64,000 nucleotides of DNA from Henckelia pumila (GCF_033568475.1 NC_133123.1:149993753-150057752), one strand, 5' to 3'. Positions 24,081 through 37,008 are shown, counted from the stretch's first letter. Made by a program: numbers and translations. Notes: generated from the letters alone by a model not told the origin.

Positions 24081-25060
24081 TCAAACTTGACCAATAGAAG
24101 TAGGCGTTGGCCAATCTCGAGTTGCACTTACCTTGTCCTCATCAACTTTGACACATTGAGCACTCACAACAAAACTAAGAAACACAAGCACTTTTGTACA
24201 AAACACACACTTTTTCAAATTAGCATACAAATGTTCAGCCTTTAGTGTGATTAGCACAATTCTCAAGTGTTCAACATGCTCATTAAAATTTTTGCTATAC
24301 ACCAAGATATCATCAAAATATACCACAACAAATTTTCCAATATAAGCACGCAAAACATGATTCATCAATCTCATAAAAGTACTAGGTTCATTAGTTAACC
24401 CAAATGGCATAACCAACCACTCATACAACCCATAGTTTTAAAAGCAATTTTCCATTCATCACCTTCTCTCATCCGAATTTGATGGTAACCACTTTTAAGA
24501 TCAATTTTACTAAAGAAGCTAGAACCATGCAATTCATCCAACATATCATCTAGTCTAGGAATAGTATTCCTATACTTGATGGTAATATTGTTAATGGCCC
24601 TACAATCAACACACATTCTCCATGAACCATCTTTCTTAGGAACCAACAAAACAGTTACAGCACAAGGGAACATAAACTCACGCACAAATCCCTTATCGAG
24701 AAGTTCACTTACCTACCTTTGTAGCTCTTTTGTTTCCTCCGGGTTACTCCTATAAGCTGAATGATTCGGTAATGCACTTCCGGGCACAAGATCAATTTGA
24801 TGCCCAATTTCCCTCAAAGGTGGTAATCCTTGAGGTAAATCCTCCGGAAATAAATCTTCAAATTCCTGCAAGAGAGAAACAACACTGCTCGGAAGATTTC
24901 CGGCTATATCACTTGTGTTAAGGAGAATCTCCTTATAGAAAATTAACACAAGTGGAGTATGAACATGTAAAATATCTCGCAACTCACTCTTTTGGGTCAT
25001 ACATATTTTTTTATCGGCCTCTTTCCTCTCAATTTTTTTTTTCATCTTTTTTTCTCTCAA
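24081..25060 (-). pseudogene. Gypsy reverse transcriptase, broken by frameshifts
   Basis: Three consecutive minus-strand pieces (24713-25060, 24395-24685, 24081-24428) give the RT in order: [49 protein letters not shown]; and the catalytic Y-F-D-D-I-L-V-Y-S. Catalytic aspartates survive, but the pieces are in different frames, so no full enzyme could be made. Confidence 0.9.
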
Positions 25061-25092
25061 TCTTTTTTTCTAGAGTCATCTCACTTTTTTGT

Positions 25093-25860
25093 TCACTCTT
25101 TTTTTCGGCCTCTTCTTTTTTTTTCTTTTTCAAATGATCCTCCAATACTTGCTTTGGAGTCATAGGCAACAATAAAATAGATTTTTTTTTTCATAGTAAA
25201 AGAATAACGATTTTTAAACTCATCATGTGTCACCTTCCTATCAAATTGCCACGGTCTACCCAACAAAATATGACAAGCTTGCATAGGTACCACATCACAC
25301 AATACTTCATCTACATACTTACCAATGGAAAATGGTGCCACCACTTGCTTATGCACTCTCACCTCCGAACTATCATTAAACCATTGCAATTTATATGGTT
25401 GAGGATGTTTTATAGTAGGTAAACTCAACTTCTCCACAAGCTCATAACTCTCTACATTAGTGCAACTACCACCATCAATAATAACACTACACACTTTGTT
25501 ATTCACAAAGCATCTAGTATGGAATAAATTTTCTCTTTGATTCTCCTCATCCTCTTTTTGTTGCACATTCAAAACCCTCCTATTCACCAACAATTCCCCA
25601 ACAACCGCATCATATCCCTCTTCATCGGGATCCTCCAATGTAGGCATACCATCATAATCCTCCTTCTCACTCTCCGACTCAAACTCACCACAAGAATTCA
25701 TAATCATAATTTTTTTATTTGGACACTCACTAGCAATATGACCAACACCTTGACATCTAAAGCATTTAATATCTCTAGAACGATTAATAGGAGTTTCAGA
25801 TTTACCTTGCACTCCTTGCTTTGGTGTTTCTTTCTTGGTGTCAATTTTTGGTTTGGACAC
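25093..25860 (-). pseudogene. Gypsy nucleocapsid knuckle and aspartic protease
   Basis: A 255-codon frame with a CCHC knuckle C-F-R-C-Q-G-V-G-H-I-A-S-E-C (residues about 34-47) and, after an acidic linker, the retropepsin block V-I-I-D-G-G-S-C-T-N (about 127-136), followed by H-I-L-L-G-R-P-W. The D-G-G in place of D-S/T-G is common in this plant gypsy group. The frame ends in a lysine/glutamate-rich tract that overlaps the start of the RT region in another frame. Confidence 0.85.
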
Positions 25861-25982
25861 CGGCTTGACATCCTCTCATTTGCCAACGTTTAGACGCCAA
25901 TGAGTAGAAGAACCTCCAATAGTAGAGTTTCGACCCATGCCCCTTCTTTTGAGTTGTTGTTCCACTTTCATGGCAATTTGTA

Positions 25983-26732
25983 TCATCTCTTCAAGATCCA
26001 TGCAATGTCTAAGCTCCACACTTGGTCTTGAATCTCCCTATTCAAAACACATAAAAAACGTGTCAAAGTTGATTCACGGTCCTCTTCAATATTAGCCCTG
26101 ATCATAGTAACTTCCAACTCTTTTAAATAATCTTCAACACTCTTTGGACCTTGCTTCAAGTTTTGTAGCCGCCTAAACATGTCACGATAGTAATAATTCG
26201 GCACAAATATCTTCCGCAAAATTTGCTTCATATTATCCCATGTCTCGATAGGACGCTCTAGATTCCTTCTCCTAGAAGTAACAAATTGATCTCACCGAAT
26301 GAGAGCTTAATCCACAAACTCAAAAACCGCGATTTTTATTTCTTTCATATCGTTGTAGTTATGGCAATCAAATATGGACTCCACTCTCATTTCTCACTCC
26401 AAATAAGCCTCCGGATCATATTTCCCAAGGAATGAAGAAATTTTCATCTTAATCCCACTAATATTTCCATCTTCTCGACCCCCTTCAATGTATCTCCATC
26501 TCATCGCTCCCCTTCTATTTCTTTCACCCTCATTAGCCCTCCTATTTCTACCCCAATTTTCACCAAAACTTTCTTCATCCTCACTACCACCAACTTCAAG
26601 TTTACTTATTCTCTCATGCACCGTCTCCAATTTAGCCCTAATTGCTTCCCTCACCATCTTAGACAAATCATCTATTTGGGTCTTGGAAAACCCTTGGCTA
26701 GAACTATCGCCTCCTTCTTTATTAGAACTCAT
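25983..26732 (-). pseudogene. Gypsy gag (capsid part), frameshifted
   Basis: Starts with ATG at 26732 (M-S-S-N-K-E-G-G-D). The first 112 codons have a charged linker and end with 'KISSFLGKYDPEAYLE', the entry motif of the plant gypsy capsid domain (Retrotrans_gag). After a frame break the capsid continues at 26231-25983 ('YYRDMFRRLQNLKQGPKSVEDYLKELEV'-type helix, shortened here). Intervening sequence 26394-26232 is out of frame. Virus-like particle protein of the element; not functional here. Confidence 0.8.
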
Positions 26733-27286
26733 TGTACTTGCAAGAAACGGTTAGTAATAAAATTTTCTCACACAAGTTCTCACAGTTCAGTCCAAGCGAA
26801 TCACTCAATCACTTCTTTTTTTTCACTCAAAATTTATGTCGAATGACTTTTTGCTTTATGATTTTGTATCAAACTCACAAATCCAAAACTTGTAGACGCT
26901 TGAAAACTGACCCTCGGGGTTTGCACAGAAACAAGAAGAAATTTATGGACTTGATTTTCTGACTTGCACCCAAGGACGAACAAGAGCAAAATAATTAATT
27001 GACCACAAACTATCTTGATTCTTCAATATTTATTTTTTGAAGCTTTTTCGGTCCTTCAATATTTTTTTACCGATTTTCCACTATTTTTTTTTTTGACTTT
27101 TTTGATTTTTTTTTAGATAACTTGTAGCACTAGACATGAAAAACTTGGGCGATAAGATTGACACAGAAACGACTTAGAAATTTGAAATAGACTAGATGAA
27201 GAATGAAAGATGAATAACGAAGAACACGAAGAACGAAAAAAAAATAAGATACTTACTTGATTCAAAACCTTGGCTCTGATACCAAC

Positions 27287-28243
27287 TGATATGAATTCTT
27301 ATGAATGAAAGGCAAGCACGATTATAGCAAATTGCACCCTCAATTTGAATACAAAAGAAATCAAATATTTTGTCCCGACTTTTGAAACAAGTAACCGATT
27401 TGGATCTCCACCTCTAGTTGAACCAGTAACTAGAAACAGAGAATCACGATAGAAAACAATCAATAATTCAATTAGACCTTCAAAGGAACCAGTCTTTGAC
27501 AACCCAAGTGAAAATCGATTGACAAACGCCACAAAGTTTTGACACTTTGATAAGTTTGATTTGAATTAAAGCTAAAAGCCTTAAGCAAAATTCTAGAGAG
27601 AATTTTATGTATTGAGCAATCAATAATCTGAAAAAAAAAAAAAAAAAAAAAAAAACTTAATTTTATTCTCTAATGATTGTTTGTTGTATTTATAATACAA
27701 CTACAAAATAATAAAAGATGTCGCGAAATAATTCAACTATATCTAAAGATATCAAATATATCTCCTAAAAGTTTTCTAGTAGGAATAAAAGACTCAAAAT
27801 AAGAAAATTATGCCAAAAATATCAAAAAGTCTCGCACACACACAAAATGCCGAATTGTGTGAGAGAGAACGCAGGCGCGGGCGCGCGTGAAACTCTGTCA
27901 GGAAGGTGCGGGCACGCATAAAGTTTTGTCCGCCAAACTTCAAAAATGCAAAGACGCGCGAGCGCTCGTGGAACAAGGCGCGCATGCTTCGCTGTCTATG
28001 ACACTTATTTTTGTGTTTTCTTTGATATTTTTTCCACTTTCTGGACTTCTTTGGACTTCAATAATATTGTAATATCCTTTAAAGTGATTTTCAAGCATTA
28101 CAATGCCTTCTTGACAATTCATCATCAAGAATTGAAGTGCTTCCTTGAACTTCTGAGTTCGGCCTCTCGTAACTGGTCCTCTTGGCATCTCCAACGGATC
28201 CTTAGCCACGTGATCAACATGCGAGCTATCTATTATCGCATCA
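27287..28243 (-). repeat. Gypsy 5' LTR
   Basis: Partner of 21353-22307. It carries its own copy of the pol tail (minus-strand frame about 27940-28243), the GC-rich array (27875-27985) and the TATA-like site near 27690. It has a longer A-run (27631-27653) than the 3' LTR. The primer-binding site lies immediately to the left in plus coordinates. Confidence 0.9.
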
Positions 28244-28248
28244 ATTAG

Positions 28249-29582
28249 TATGTAAGTTGACCTATTACACAACTACTACTATATTTACTTTTTAAATTTT
28301 CATTTGATGATTATGATAAAAAGACTTAAATTAATAAATTTGATGTCTTAGTAAATTATTTCCTTATTAATATTGAGTGAACAAATTATATAATTGTTAC
28401 TATGGTAATGAGTCTAATGACTCATTTCACATTCTCCGTCCTGATTATATAGTATAAATTTGTACACACATATTAAAAAAATATAAGAATATTAAAGTAA
28501 AATATAAATTTTAGTTTATAGCTTTAAATGAGTTGCAATTAATAAAATATAAATAAATTTTAAAAATAACAAAAATAAAACTTACGAAATTAAAATAAAA
28601 AGTTAGATTAAAAATATATATTTATGAAATTTGTAGAGTATTAATTAAACCCTTGATATTTTTATATATTTAAGAAAGAGAAAATTTTTTAATAATTATT
28701 ATGCAAATTTAATTAATATTGATTATATATATATATGAGTTTGAAGATTATGATCAAAAGATTTAAATTAATAAATTTGATGTCTTAGTAGATTATTTCT
28801 TTATTAATATTAAGTGAAAAAATTATATAATCGATACTACGGTAATGAGTCTAATTATGACTCATTTCATATTCTTCGTTCTGATTATATAATGTAGTTT
28901 TTTCATAAATATTAAAAAAATATCGAGAAAACAAATTTGTAAACTTTCTATTAATTGATACCTTTTAATGTATTCAAAAAATTAATGCACAAGTTTCAAA
29001 ATACAGTTAATAGGGATAGAATGTAAAAAATATATATTACTAAAATGGTATATATATGCCTATAAATTTGAGACAAAAACAAACAAACATTATCTATATA
29101 ATTGGGACGCGAGAGTATTATCTAACTTGAATGTTTTATGTTTTTAATCATATTACGATATATTTTTATTTTTGTCATTTCACTTGTATATTGTTTTTAT
29201 TTTGATAATTTAAATTGTATTTATTTCAATTTTCAATATTTTTTATGATCGACAAACATGATAGATTATGGTAACATAACCAAAAATAATAAAAAAGCAT
29301 GTGAGTTAATTATAAAAAAAATAAAACAATATACGAGTGACATAACTAATATGAAATTGCATCGTGACATGACTAAAAATGAAAAACATTCAATTTATAG
29401 GATTGAAAATATAAATTTACCATTAACATTACACAAAGTGAAAAAAATGATCATTATATTATTTGAGTTGATTTCATAATTAATAATTCAATTTTATATG
29501 ATTTTTATAATGAGACCGTAAAAATTCCACTAAATATAATTATAAAAAATAATAAATATATATTATAAAAACAAAGTATCAC
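28249..29582. other. AT-rich 3' body of the Helitron with a ~160-bp direct repeat
   Basis: Two copies of a block starting 'GATTATGAT(A/C)AAAAGA' and running through 'AAATTTGATGTCTTAGTA' to 'GATTATATA' occupy 28308-28465 and 28745-28905. The small plus-strand frame at 29258-29479 (73 codons, K/N-rich) shows no family resemblance and is probably incidental. Confidence 0.55.
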
Positions 29583-29668
29583 CACGTGCATAGCACGTGA
29601 TGTTTACTAGTTCTGTAAAACGTTCAGTTTCTTGATTTACATATTTTGTTTTACTTTGATCACGATAT

Positions 29669-29758
29669 TGAAACGTCCTAAAACTTCTACTAGAAATTTT
29701 TTTAAAAAAAAAAAAAACTCTCTAATAATAAAATAATGAATATAAATATATATATGTT

Positions 29759-29791
<33 letters not shown>

Positions 29792-32700
29792 CATACTTAA
29801 AAATAACTTTCCTTAAGTTAATATACATAAACACAAATACACAATAAGTACAATAATAGAACACACATGCAATTAAATACTTAAAATTAATTACTAGATA
29901 ATAATTTATAAGAATGACATAATAAAATTCCTAAATAATATTTCTTTCACCAAAAATTCATGCAAACTTAGAAAATAAATACTTAAATCTAAAACCTATG
30001 CACATACTAAAAATCTATAATAATAAAACATATGCGGAAATAAATGTTCTAGTCTCAACATAAAAAAAAAAAAAAAATCATCTTAGAGCAATGGTCACGG
30101 GTTCTAGCTGCCTGGATACTCATACGCCCTCGCCGCCAGTCGGGAACACATTATCCTTATTGACATTTTGCTCACCTGCACCATTTAAATCTAGTGAGCC
30201 TAGAGGCTTAGCACGTTCTAACCATACATAACAAAATGAAACCACATACAGGCACACATCATATAAAATACGTGAATAATAATTATACGTGCATGATCTT
30301 AAAAATATATGCATATAAACATCAATAAATAATTATAATGCTTCATCATCATGCTAAACATAAACATTATATTTAATTAATCTCATAAAATGACTTATCA
30401 TATTTTCTTAGTTCTCAACTGGTCGTATCCATGTCGGTGGCCTCATACTAAGCGATTGATCAATCTAAAAACCAATGTACGCGGCGGTGGGGTTTCCACC
30501 TCTGTGCTGCCACTTCACCAGCCCTCTCAGCTGGATCCATAAGCTCATCATACTTATACATCATTAGGAAGGTCATCGGGCCCAGGTATCCCGGTCTCCA
30601 ACCACATCACTTTCCACCTTCACTTCAACTTCCATAAAAATATTTTTCATAACATGCTCTTAAACTTATCATGAAAATTCTTAATGATGCATGAACTTAA
30701 AATTCTCATTTATTACTTTATTTCATAAAAATTTGTCCATAAATATATATTTAATTTATTTTCTTAAAAAAATCATACTTATATAACTAATAAAATACAT
30801 GCATGAATTAAATATATATTTACGGATCCTTTTTATTTTCCATGGACTTGTTCGAGCTGCTGATCACTTAACTTAAACCCATAAATTTCTAGACTGACTC
30901 AAAAACCCAAAAGCCCAACCTGACCTGGCCCAGGAAATTTTATGGGCCCCCAGGCCCATGAAAAACTAATAGGCTCACTTAACATAATTTAGGCCCATCA
31001 ACTTATTAACTTAAAGTTGAATTAATAAAATTATTAACAAACCATCAACTTATAAATTATACCGATAAAATTACTAAATCCAACACAACTTGGCCCAATA
31101 ATTATCATGGATCACACGGCCCATGACAAATTAGTGGGCTCACTTCCATAATTAATAAACCCATTAAATTAGTCTAATTAATTAATTAATCAAGCCCAAC
31201 CTATCGATTAACTACTTAAACTCTTAATTAATTAAAATAAGAGACCCAATACCAAATAATAAAATCTAGACCCGGACTAAAAATATTTTGACCCATCAAG
31301 ACTTGACCCAACCCGGACCCGAACCCGGACCTGAACCCGGACCCAAAGACCTGAGCCCGGCTCACTTGAAACCATAGAACCCGACCCTAACCTATCCTCA
31401 AACCCCCTTGCGGCAGCTGCCGCCTTAGCCCCTTAAACACCTTGCTCCGGCCACCATCGGCCGGAGCTCTGGCACCTGGACCACCCCAGGGTCCAGGTGC
31501 AACCCCAGCCTTGGGCCTGGCTCGAGCCATGCCCTGCTTGGCTCAGCCACCACCCCTAAATCCCAATAAACCCCATGCAGCCCCTCGCATGGAACAGCCC
31601 TTACTCCCCTTAACTTTCTGACCAGCTCCGGCCACCCATGGCCGGAGCTCCGACACCTGGACCACCCCAGGTCTAGGAGCAACCCCTGGACCGGGCCTGG
31701 CTCGAGCCAAGCCTTGCATGGCTCGGCCAAGGCCCCTAAACCCCATGCAACCTGCGCAGCCCCCTTTTCTGGACAGCCCATGATCCTTTGCATGTTTCGA
31801 CCAGCTCCGGCCACCAACGGCCGGAGCTCCGGCACCTGGACCACCCCAGGTGCAAGTGCATCCCTCAGACCAGGCCTGGCCCGAGCCAGGCCTTGCATGG
31901 CTCAGCCAAGGCCCATAAACCAGACAGCTCCCTCTGCCCGCCAAGCTGTTGTCCCAGCCCCTTTTCCCTTAGTTCCAGCCCTTCAAGCCGTGAACCACCT
32001 TGCCTAAACCAACCCCTATGAACCCACATAGACCCATGAAAAATCAGCCAGCAGTTCGAACCAAGACATGTCCAGAAATAGTGCAAAAACGTGAGGAACA
32101 TGCATGAACTTTAATGTTTTCTTTTCTAGATCATAAAGCATGCAATATCAGATCTTGTAAGCATAAAATCTTTGTAATATGATTTAAATGGTGAGCAAAA
32201 AGAGGAATCGAACGTGCCTTGATAATTATTTAGACGAAACGACGTAAACGACGCGTATCGGGCTCGCCGGGACGAACGAATCTTCTAAATAATCCAAAAG
32301 CCTTCAAAGATGGGCTGGGAAAACTCTGATGGAACGTGAAAATGGTGGAGAAGAGGGTGATGGAGGCGGCTAAGAGGTGAGGCGTGGCTTTGGAAGGGAT
32401 TTTAGGTATAATATTTAGGATAATCTAGGTTAAATAATTAATAGATAACTTGTTTTAAACTTTAAAATACATTCTAATTTGCTAAAACTAAGTAAATCCC
32501 GAAATTATAATTAATGGGATTTTTAAAGCTTAATAAAAGTCATTAAAATGACTTATTTTGGGTAAAAACGGACAATTAAATATACATATATATAAATACC
32601 ATAATTTTCTTCAAATTATACCTTAAAATAATATTTTAAGGCTCCTAAAAATCTCATAAAATATTTTGGGTGAAAACATCTCGTCCGTCCATGGTCTCGC

Positions 32701-32913
32701 CTACGCGATCATAAAATAAACTTTCTCAAATAAATTCATAAATCACATCATACAGATTTAAATGCCAAAAAAAAATATTTAAAATATGCAAATAAATAAC
32801 ACAATTCACATAATAACTCATAAAACAATTTAACCCATTTTCACATTATTTTAAAATTATAAAATCCCCTAGTTATGCATGCGGATTTACGTGACGAATT
32901 TTTAGGCGTTACA
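29669..32913 (-). repeat. LARD 3' LTR
   Basis: 3245 bp, highly similar to 33445-36618 with scattered substitutions and small indels (A-run and (TA)n lengths at 29700-29790, an extra 'CCGGACCTGAACCCGG' at about 31325). It contains a GC-rich tandem array at 31444-31960 in otherwise AT-rich sequence. Minus-strand frames over the array (31425-31944) are products of its composition. Confidence 0.9.
31444..31960. repeat. ~180-bp GC-rich tandem array within the LARD LTR
   Basis: Three units start at 31445, 31625 and 31804 (spacing 180 and 179) with 'GCTCCGGCCACC' and a palindromic 'GGCCGGAGCTC(C/T)GGCACC', then 'TGGACCACCCCAGG' and 'GGCCTGGC(T/C)CGAGCCA'. Composition is far from the AT-rich surroundings. 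The 157-codon minus frame across it (31425-31898) shows the repeat, not a protein family. The same array is in the other LTR at 35119-35660. Confidence 0.85.
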
Positions 32914-33444
32914 ATTCTTCCCCCCTTAAATGAATTTCGTCCTCAAAATTTGATTTAACTTAGTCTTCTAACACCACATGACTAAATTATTTAAAAATTA
33001 ATTTTCAAATTTAAATCCCAAAAACATAACTTAATTTGCAAATCTAAAATTCAACTTAAATCTAAAAATCCTAACTTGTCAAACTTAAATATAAAAATCA
33101 TAACTTAATCTACAAATCTAAATGTCAAACTTACGTCTCATAAATTATCAAACTTAGTTTTCTAAACATATATCATTCTAGTCATCCTCGTGTGTAATAC
33201 GTCTCAAAAGCATACTGTAATTTCCGTAAATTTTTCACGTAACCGCATTGGATAACTAAGTGTTTTTAACTTTAAGACTGTCATAACTTTAAATTCTCCT
33301 TTCATAAATCGTTAAAACATAAGTCATGTGTTCCATGCATAAAACATAATTTAAATCATTTAAAACTTATAGACTGGCAGTGCGGCTTCTGAGATCCGTG
33401 AAGCAGGCTAGTCACCCTCCAAGGAACCTGGCTCTGATACCAAA

Positions 33445-36400
33445 TGAAACGTTCTAAAACTTCTACTAGAAATTTTTTTTAAACTTTTTAATAATAAAAT
33501 AATGAATATAATATATATATGCTCATACATAAACACAATAAGTACAATAATAGAACAAACATGCAATTAAATACTTAAAATTAATTACTAGATAATAATT
33601 TATAAGAATGCCATAATAAAATTCCTAAATAATATTTCTTTCACCAAAAATTCATGCAAACTTAGAAAATAAATATTTAAATCTAAAACCTATGCACATA
33701 CTAAAAATCTATAATAATAAAACATATGCGGAAATAAATGTTCTAGTCTCAACATAAAAAAAAAAAATCATCTTAGAGCAATGGTCATGGGTTCTAGCTG
33801 CCTGGATACTCATACGCCCTGCCCGCCAGTCGGGAACACATTATCCTTATTGACATTTTGCTCACCTGCACCATTTAAATCTAGTGAGCCTAGAGGCTCA
33901 GCACGTTCTATCCTTACATAACAAAATGAAACCACACACAAGCACACATCATATAAAATACGTAAATAATAATTATACGTGCATGATCTTAAAAATATAT
34001 GCATATAAACATGAATAAATAATTATAATGCTTCATCATCATGCTAAACATAAACATTATATTTAATTAATCTCATAAAATGACTTATCATGTTTTCTTA
34101 GTTCTCAACATGTCGTATCCATGTCGGTGGTCTCATACTAAGCGATTGATCAATCTAAAAACCAACGTACGCGGCGGTGGGGTTTCCACCTCTGTGCTGC
34201 CACTTCACCAGCCCTCTCAGCTGGATCCATAAGCTCATCATACTTATACATCATTAGGAAGGTCACCGGGCCCAGGTATCCCGGCCTCCAACCACATCAT
34301 TTTCCACCTTCACTTCAACTTCCATAAAAATATTTTTCATAACATGCTATTAAACTTATCATGAAAATTCTTAATGATGCATGAACTTAAAATTCTCATC
34401 TATTTTTTTATTTCATAAAAATTTGTCCGTAAATATATATTTAATTTATTTTCTTAAAAAAATCATACTTATATAACTAATAAAATACATGCATGAATTA
34501 AATATATATTTACGGATCCTTTTTATTTTCCATGGACTTGTTCGAGCTGCTGATCACTTAACTTAAACCCATAAATTTTTAGACTGACTCAAAAATCCAA
34601 AAGCCCAAGCTGACCTGGCCCAGTAAATTTTATGTGCCCCCAGGCCCATGGAAAACTAATAGGCTCACTTAAAACATAATTTAGGTCCATCAACTTATTA
34701 ACTTAAAGTTGAATTAATAAAATTATTAACAAACCATCAACTTATAAATTATATCGATAAAATTAATAAATCCAACACAACTTGGCCCAATAATTCTCAT
34801 GGATCACACGGCCCATGACAAATTAGTGGGCTCACTTTCATAATTAATAAACCCATTAAATTAGTCCAATTAGTTAATTAATCAAGCTCAACCCATCGAT
34901 TAACTACTTAAACTCTTAATTAATTAAAATAAGAGACCCAATCCCAAATAATAAAATCTAGATCCGGACTAAAAATATTTTGACCCATCAAGACTTGACC
35001 CAACCCGGACCCAGACCCAAAGACCCGAGCCCGGCTCACACAAAACCATAGAACCCGACCCTAACCTATCCTCAAACCCCCTTGTGGCAGCTGCCGCCTT
35101 AGCCCCATAAACACCTTGCTCCAGCCACCACTGGCCGGAGCTCCGGCACCTGGACCACCCCAGGGTCCAGGTGCAACCCTAGCCTGGGGCCTGGCTCGAG
35201 CCAAGCCCCTAAATCCCAATAAACCCCACGCAGCCCCTCCCATGGAACAGCCCTTACTCCCCTTAAGTTTCTGACCAGCTCCGGCCACCCATGGCCGGAG
35301 CTCCGACACCTGGACCACCCCAGGGTCTAGTGCAACCCCTGGACCGGGCCTGGCTTGAGCCAAGCCTTGCATGGCTCAGCCAAGGCCCCTAAACCCCATG
35401 AAACCTGCGCAGCCCCATTTTCTGGACAGCCCATGATCCTTTGCATGTTCCGACCAGCTCCGGCCACCAACGGCCGGAGCTCCGGCACCTGGACCACCCC
35501 AAGTCCAAGTGCATCCCTCGAACCAGGCCTGGCCTGAGCCAAGCATTGCATGGCTCGGCCAAGGCCCATAAACCAGACAGCTCCCTCTGCCCGCCTAGCT
35601 GCTGTCCCAGCCCCTTTTCCCTTGGTTCCAGCCCTTCCAGCCGTGAACCACATTGCCTAAACCAACCCCTATGAACCCACCTAGACCCATGAACGATCAC
35701 CCTGCATTTCGAACCAAGACATGTCCAGAAATAGTGCAAAACCGAGCCATGAAGTGCAAAAACGTGAGGAACATGCATGAACTTTAATGTTTTCTTTTCT
35801 AGATCATAACACATGCAATATCAGATCTTGTAAGCATAAAATATTTGTAATATGATTTAAATGGTGAGCAAAAAGAGGAATCGAACATGCCTTGATAATT
35901 ATTTAGACGAAACGTCGTAAACGACGCGTATCGGGCTCGCCGGGACGAACGGATCTTCTAAATAATCCAAAAACCTTCAAAGATCGGCTATGGGGCTGGG
36001 AAAAATCTGATGAAACGTGAAAATGGTGGAGAAGAGGGTGATGGAGGCGGCTAAGAGGTGAGGCGTGGCTTTGGAAGGGATTTTAGGTATAATATTTAGG
36101 ATAATCTAGGTTAAATAATTAATAGATAATTAGGATAATTAAATATTCTAATTTTAAACTTTAAAATACATTCTAATTTGCTAAAACTAAGTAAATCTCG
36201 AAATTATAATTAATGGAATTTTTAAAGCTTAATAAAAGTAATTAAAATGACTTATTTTGGGTAAAAACGGACAATTAAATATACATATATATATATATAA
36301 ATACCATAATTTTCTTCAAATTATACCTTAAAATAATATTTTAAGGCTCCTAAAAATCTCATAAAATATTTTGGGTGAAAACATCTCGTCTGTCCACGGT

Positions 36401-36618
36401 CCCGCCTACACGATTATAAAATAAATTTTCTCAAATAAATTCATAAATCACATCATACAGATTTAAATGCCGAAGAAAAATATTTAAAACATGCAAATAA
36501 ATAACACAATTCACATAATAACTCATAAAACAATTTAACCCATTTTCACATTATTTTAAAATTATAAAATCCCCTAGTTATGCATGCGGATTTACGTGAC
36601 GAATTTCTGGGCGTTACA
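33445..36618 (-). repeat. LARD 5' LTR
   Basis: 3174-bp partner LTR with the same landmarks ('GATACTCATACGCCCT' 33805, 'GCGGCGGTGGGGTTTCCACC' 34172, 'GGGCTCGCCGGGACGAACG' 35932). Its GC-rich array (35119-35660) has units starting at 35119, 35278 and 35457. The first spacing is shorter than in the other LTR, which points to a deletion after insertion. Confidence 0.9.
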
Positions 36619-36623
36619 GCTAT

Positions 36624-37008
36624 TCAATTTTTTTCATATATATTCTAATTTTCAAATTGATGCAAAAGGGGGCAATATTTTAATCTTCCCCCAGAGTCTT
36701 GTTTTTTTCAGGACCGCCCCTGGCGGCAGTGGCACATGCTATGCTTGTAACAAATAAAATGTGATACATAAGTTAATATATTGATTTTTTAAATATGAAA
36801 TACATTGTTTGACATATTAAATAGTGCATCTCATTCTAAGTGTTATTTTCCGAAGCAAAAGCATTAAATCTAGGGCAACTTACAAATCACTCCCCAAAAC
36901 CAAACTTAACTTTGTATTTACTTCTAGTTGTTTAAACTTTTTTTCAACTCACTATTGCTTAAATTGTTCCAAAAATGCCCTTGTTCTTAATTTAATCATT
37001 ATCTTAAT
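36624..37008. other. Spacer between LARD and viral copy
   Basis: AT-rich host-type sequence with no gene. 36848-36990 contains 'GGCAACTTACAAATCACTCCCC' and ends 'AAAATGCCCTTGTTCTTAA', which loosely mirrors, in inverted orientation, the sequence right of the viral copy (44415-44545: 'AAGGGTATATTGGGGATTTG' and 'GGGATTTATAAGCAATTTATCC'). Confidence 0.4.

Larger units (their letters stand above)
21353..28243 (-). mobile_element. Full-length Ty3/gypsy retrotransposon (6.9 kb)
   Basis: LTRs at 21353-22307 (955 bp, 3' LTR in element sense) and 27287-28243 (957 bp, 5' LTR) begin TGATA and end CGCATCA. Flanking ATTAG (21348-21352, 28244-28248) is a perfect 5-bp duplication. The primer-binding site GTTGGTATCAGAGCCAAGG reads on the minus strand next to the 5' LTR (27268-27286). 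Coding order on the minus strand is gag, CCHC knuckle, protease, RT, RNase H, integrase, which is gypsy order. I counted 7 differences in the first 98 bases of the two LTRs, so the insertion is not recent. Frameshifts and stops break the polyprotein into at least nine pieces. No chromodomain was recognised, so the lineage is left open. Confidence 0.95.
19890..29610 (+). mobile_element. Probable non-autonomous Helitron, split by a gypsy element
   Basis: The right end is textbook: a 17-base hairpin CACGTGCATAGCACGTG (29583-29599), then ATGTTTACTAG (29600-29610) and a T. A matching left end starting TCTATATCTATACC after an A (19889/19890) is the best candidate; its first ~60 bp recur at 45915. 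Without the inserted gypsy element (21353-28243) the body is about 2.8 kb of AT-rich DNA with internal direct repeats (20195-20355 with 20395-20535; 28308-28465 with 28745-28905) and a block at 20100-20160 repeated around the gypsy insertion point. No Rep/helicase gene is present. The 3' end is firm; the 5' end is tentative. Confidence 0.55.
29669..36618 (-). mobile_element. LARD-like non-autonomous Ty3/gypsy derivative with giant LTRs
   Basis: LTRs at 29669-32913 (3245 bp) and 33445-36618 (3174 bp) begin TGAAACGT(C/T)CTAAAAC and end GGGCGTTACA or AGGCGTTACA. Only 531 bp separate them. On the minus strand the interior has a primer-binding site (TTTGGTATCAGAGCCAGG, about 33427-33444) next to the 5' LTR. 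At the other end is a relic polyprotein tail F-E-D-E-I-H-L-R followed by the tract AAGGGGGGAAGAAT before the 3' LTR: the Tekay/Del signature. No gag or pol remains. Flanks GATAT (29664-29668) and GCTAT (36619-36623) are a 5-bp duplication with one mismatch. Confidence 0.92.

Noticed and set aside
31425..31944. Long G/A/P/R-rich minus-strand frames
   Set aside because: They fall exactly on the GC-rich tandem array and lack stops because of composition. Same for 35061-35814.
31444..31960. CRISPR-like repeat-spacer look
   Set aside because: Long 180-bp units within a plant LTR, with related rather than unique spacers.
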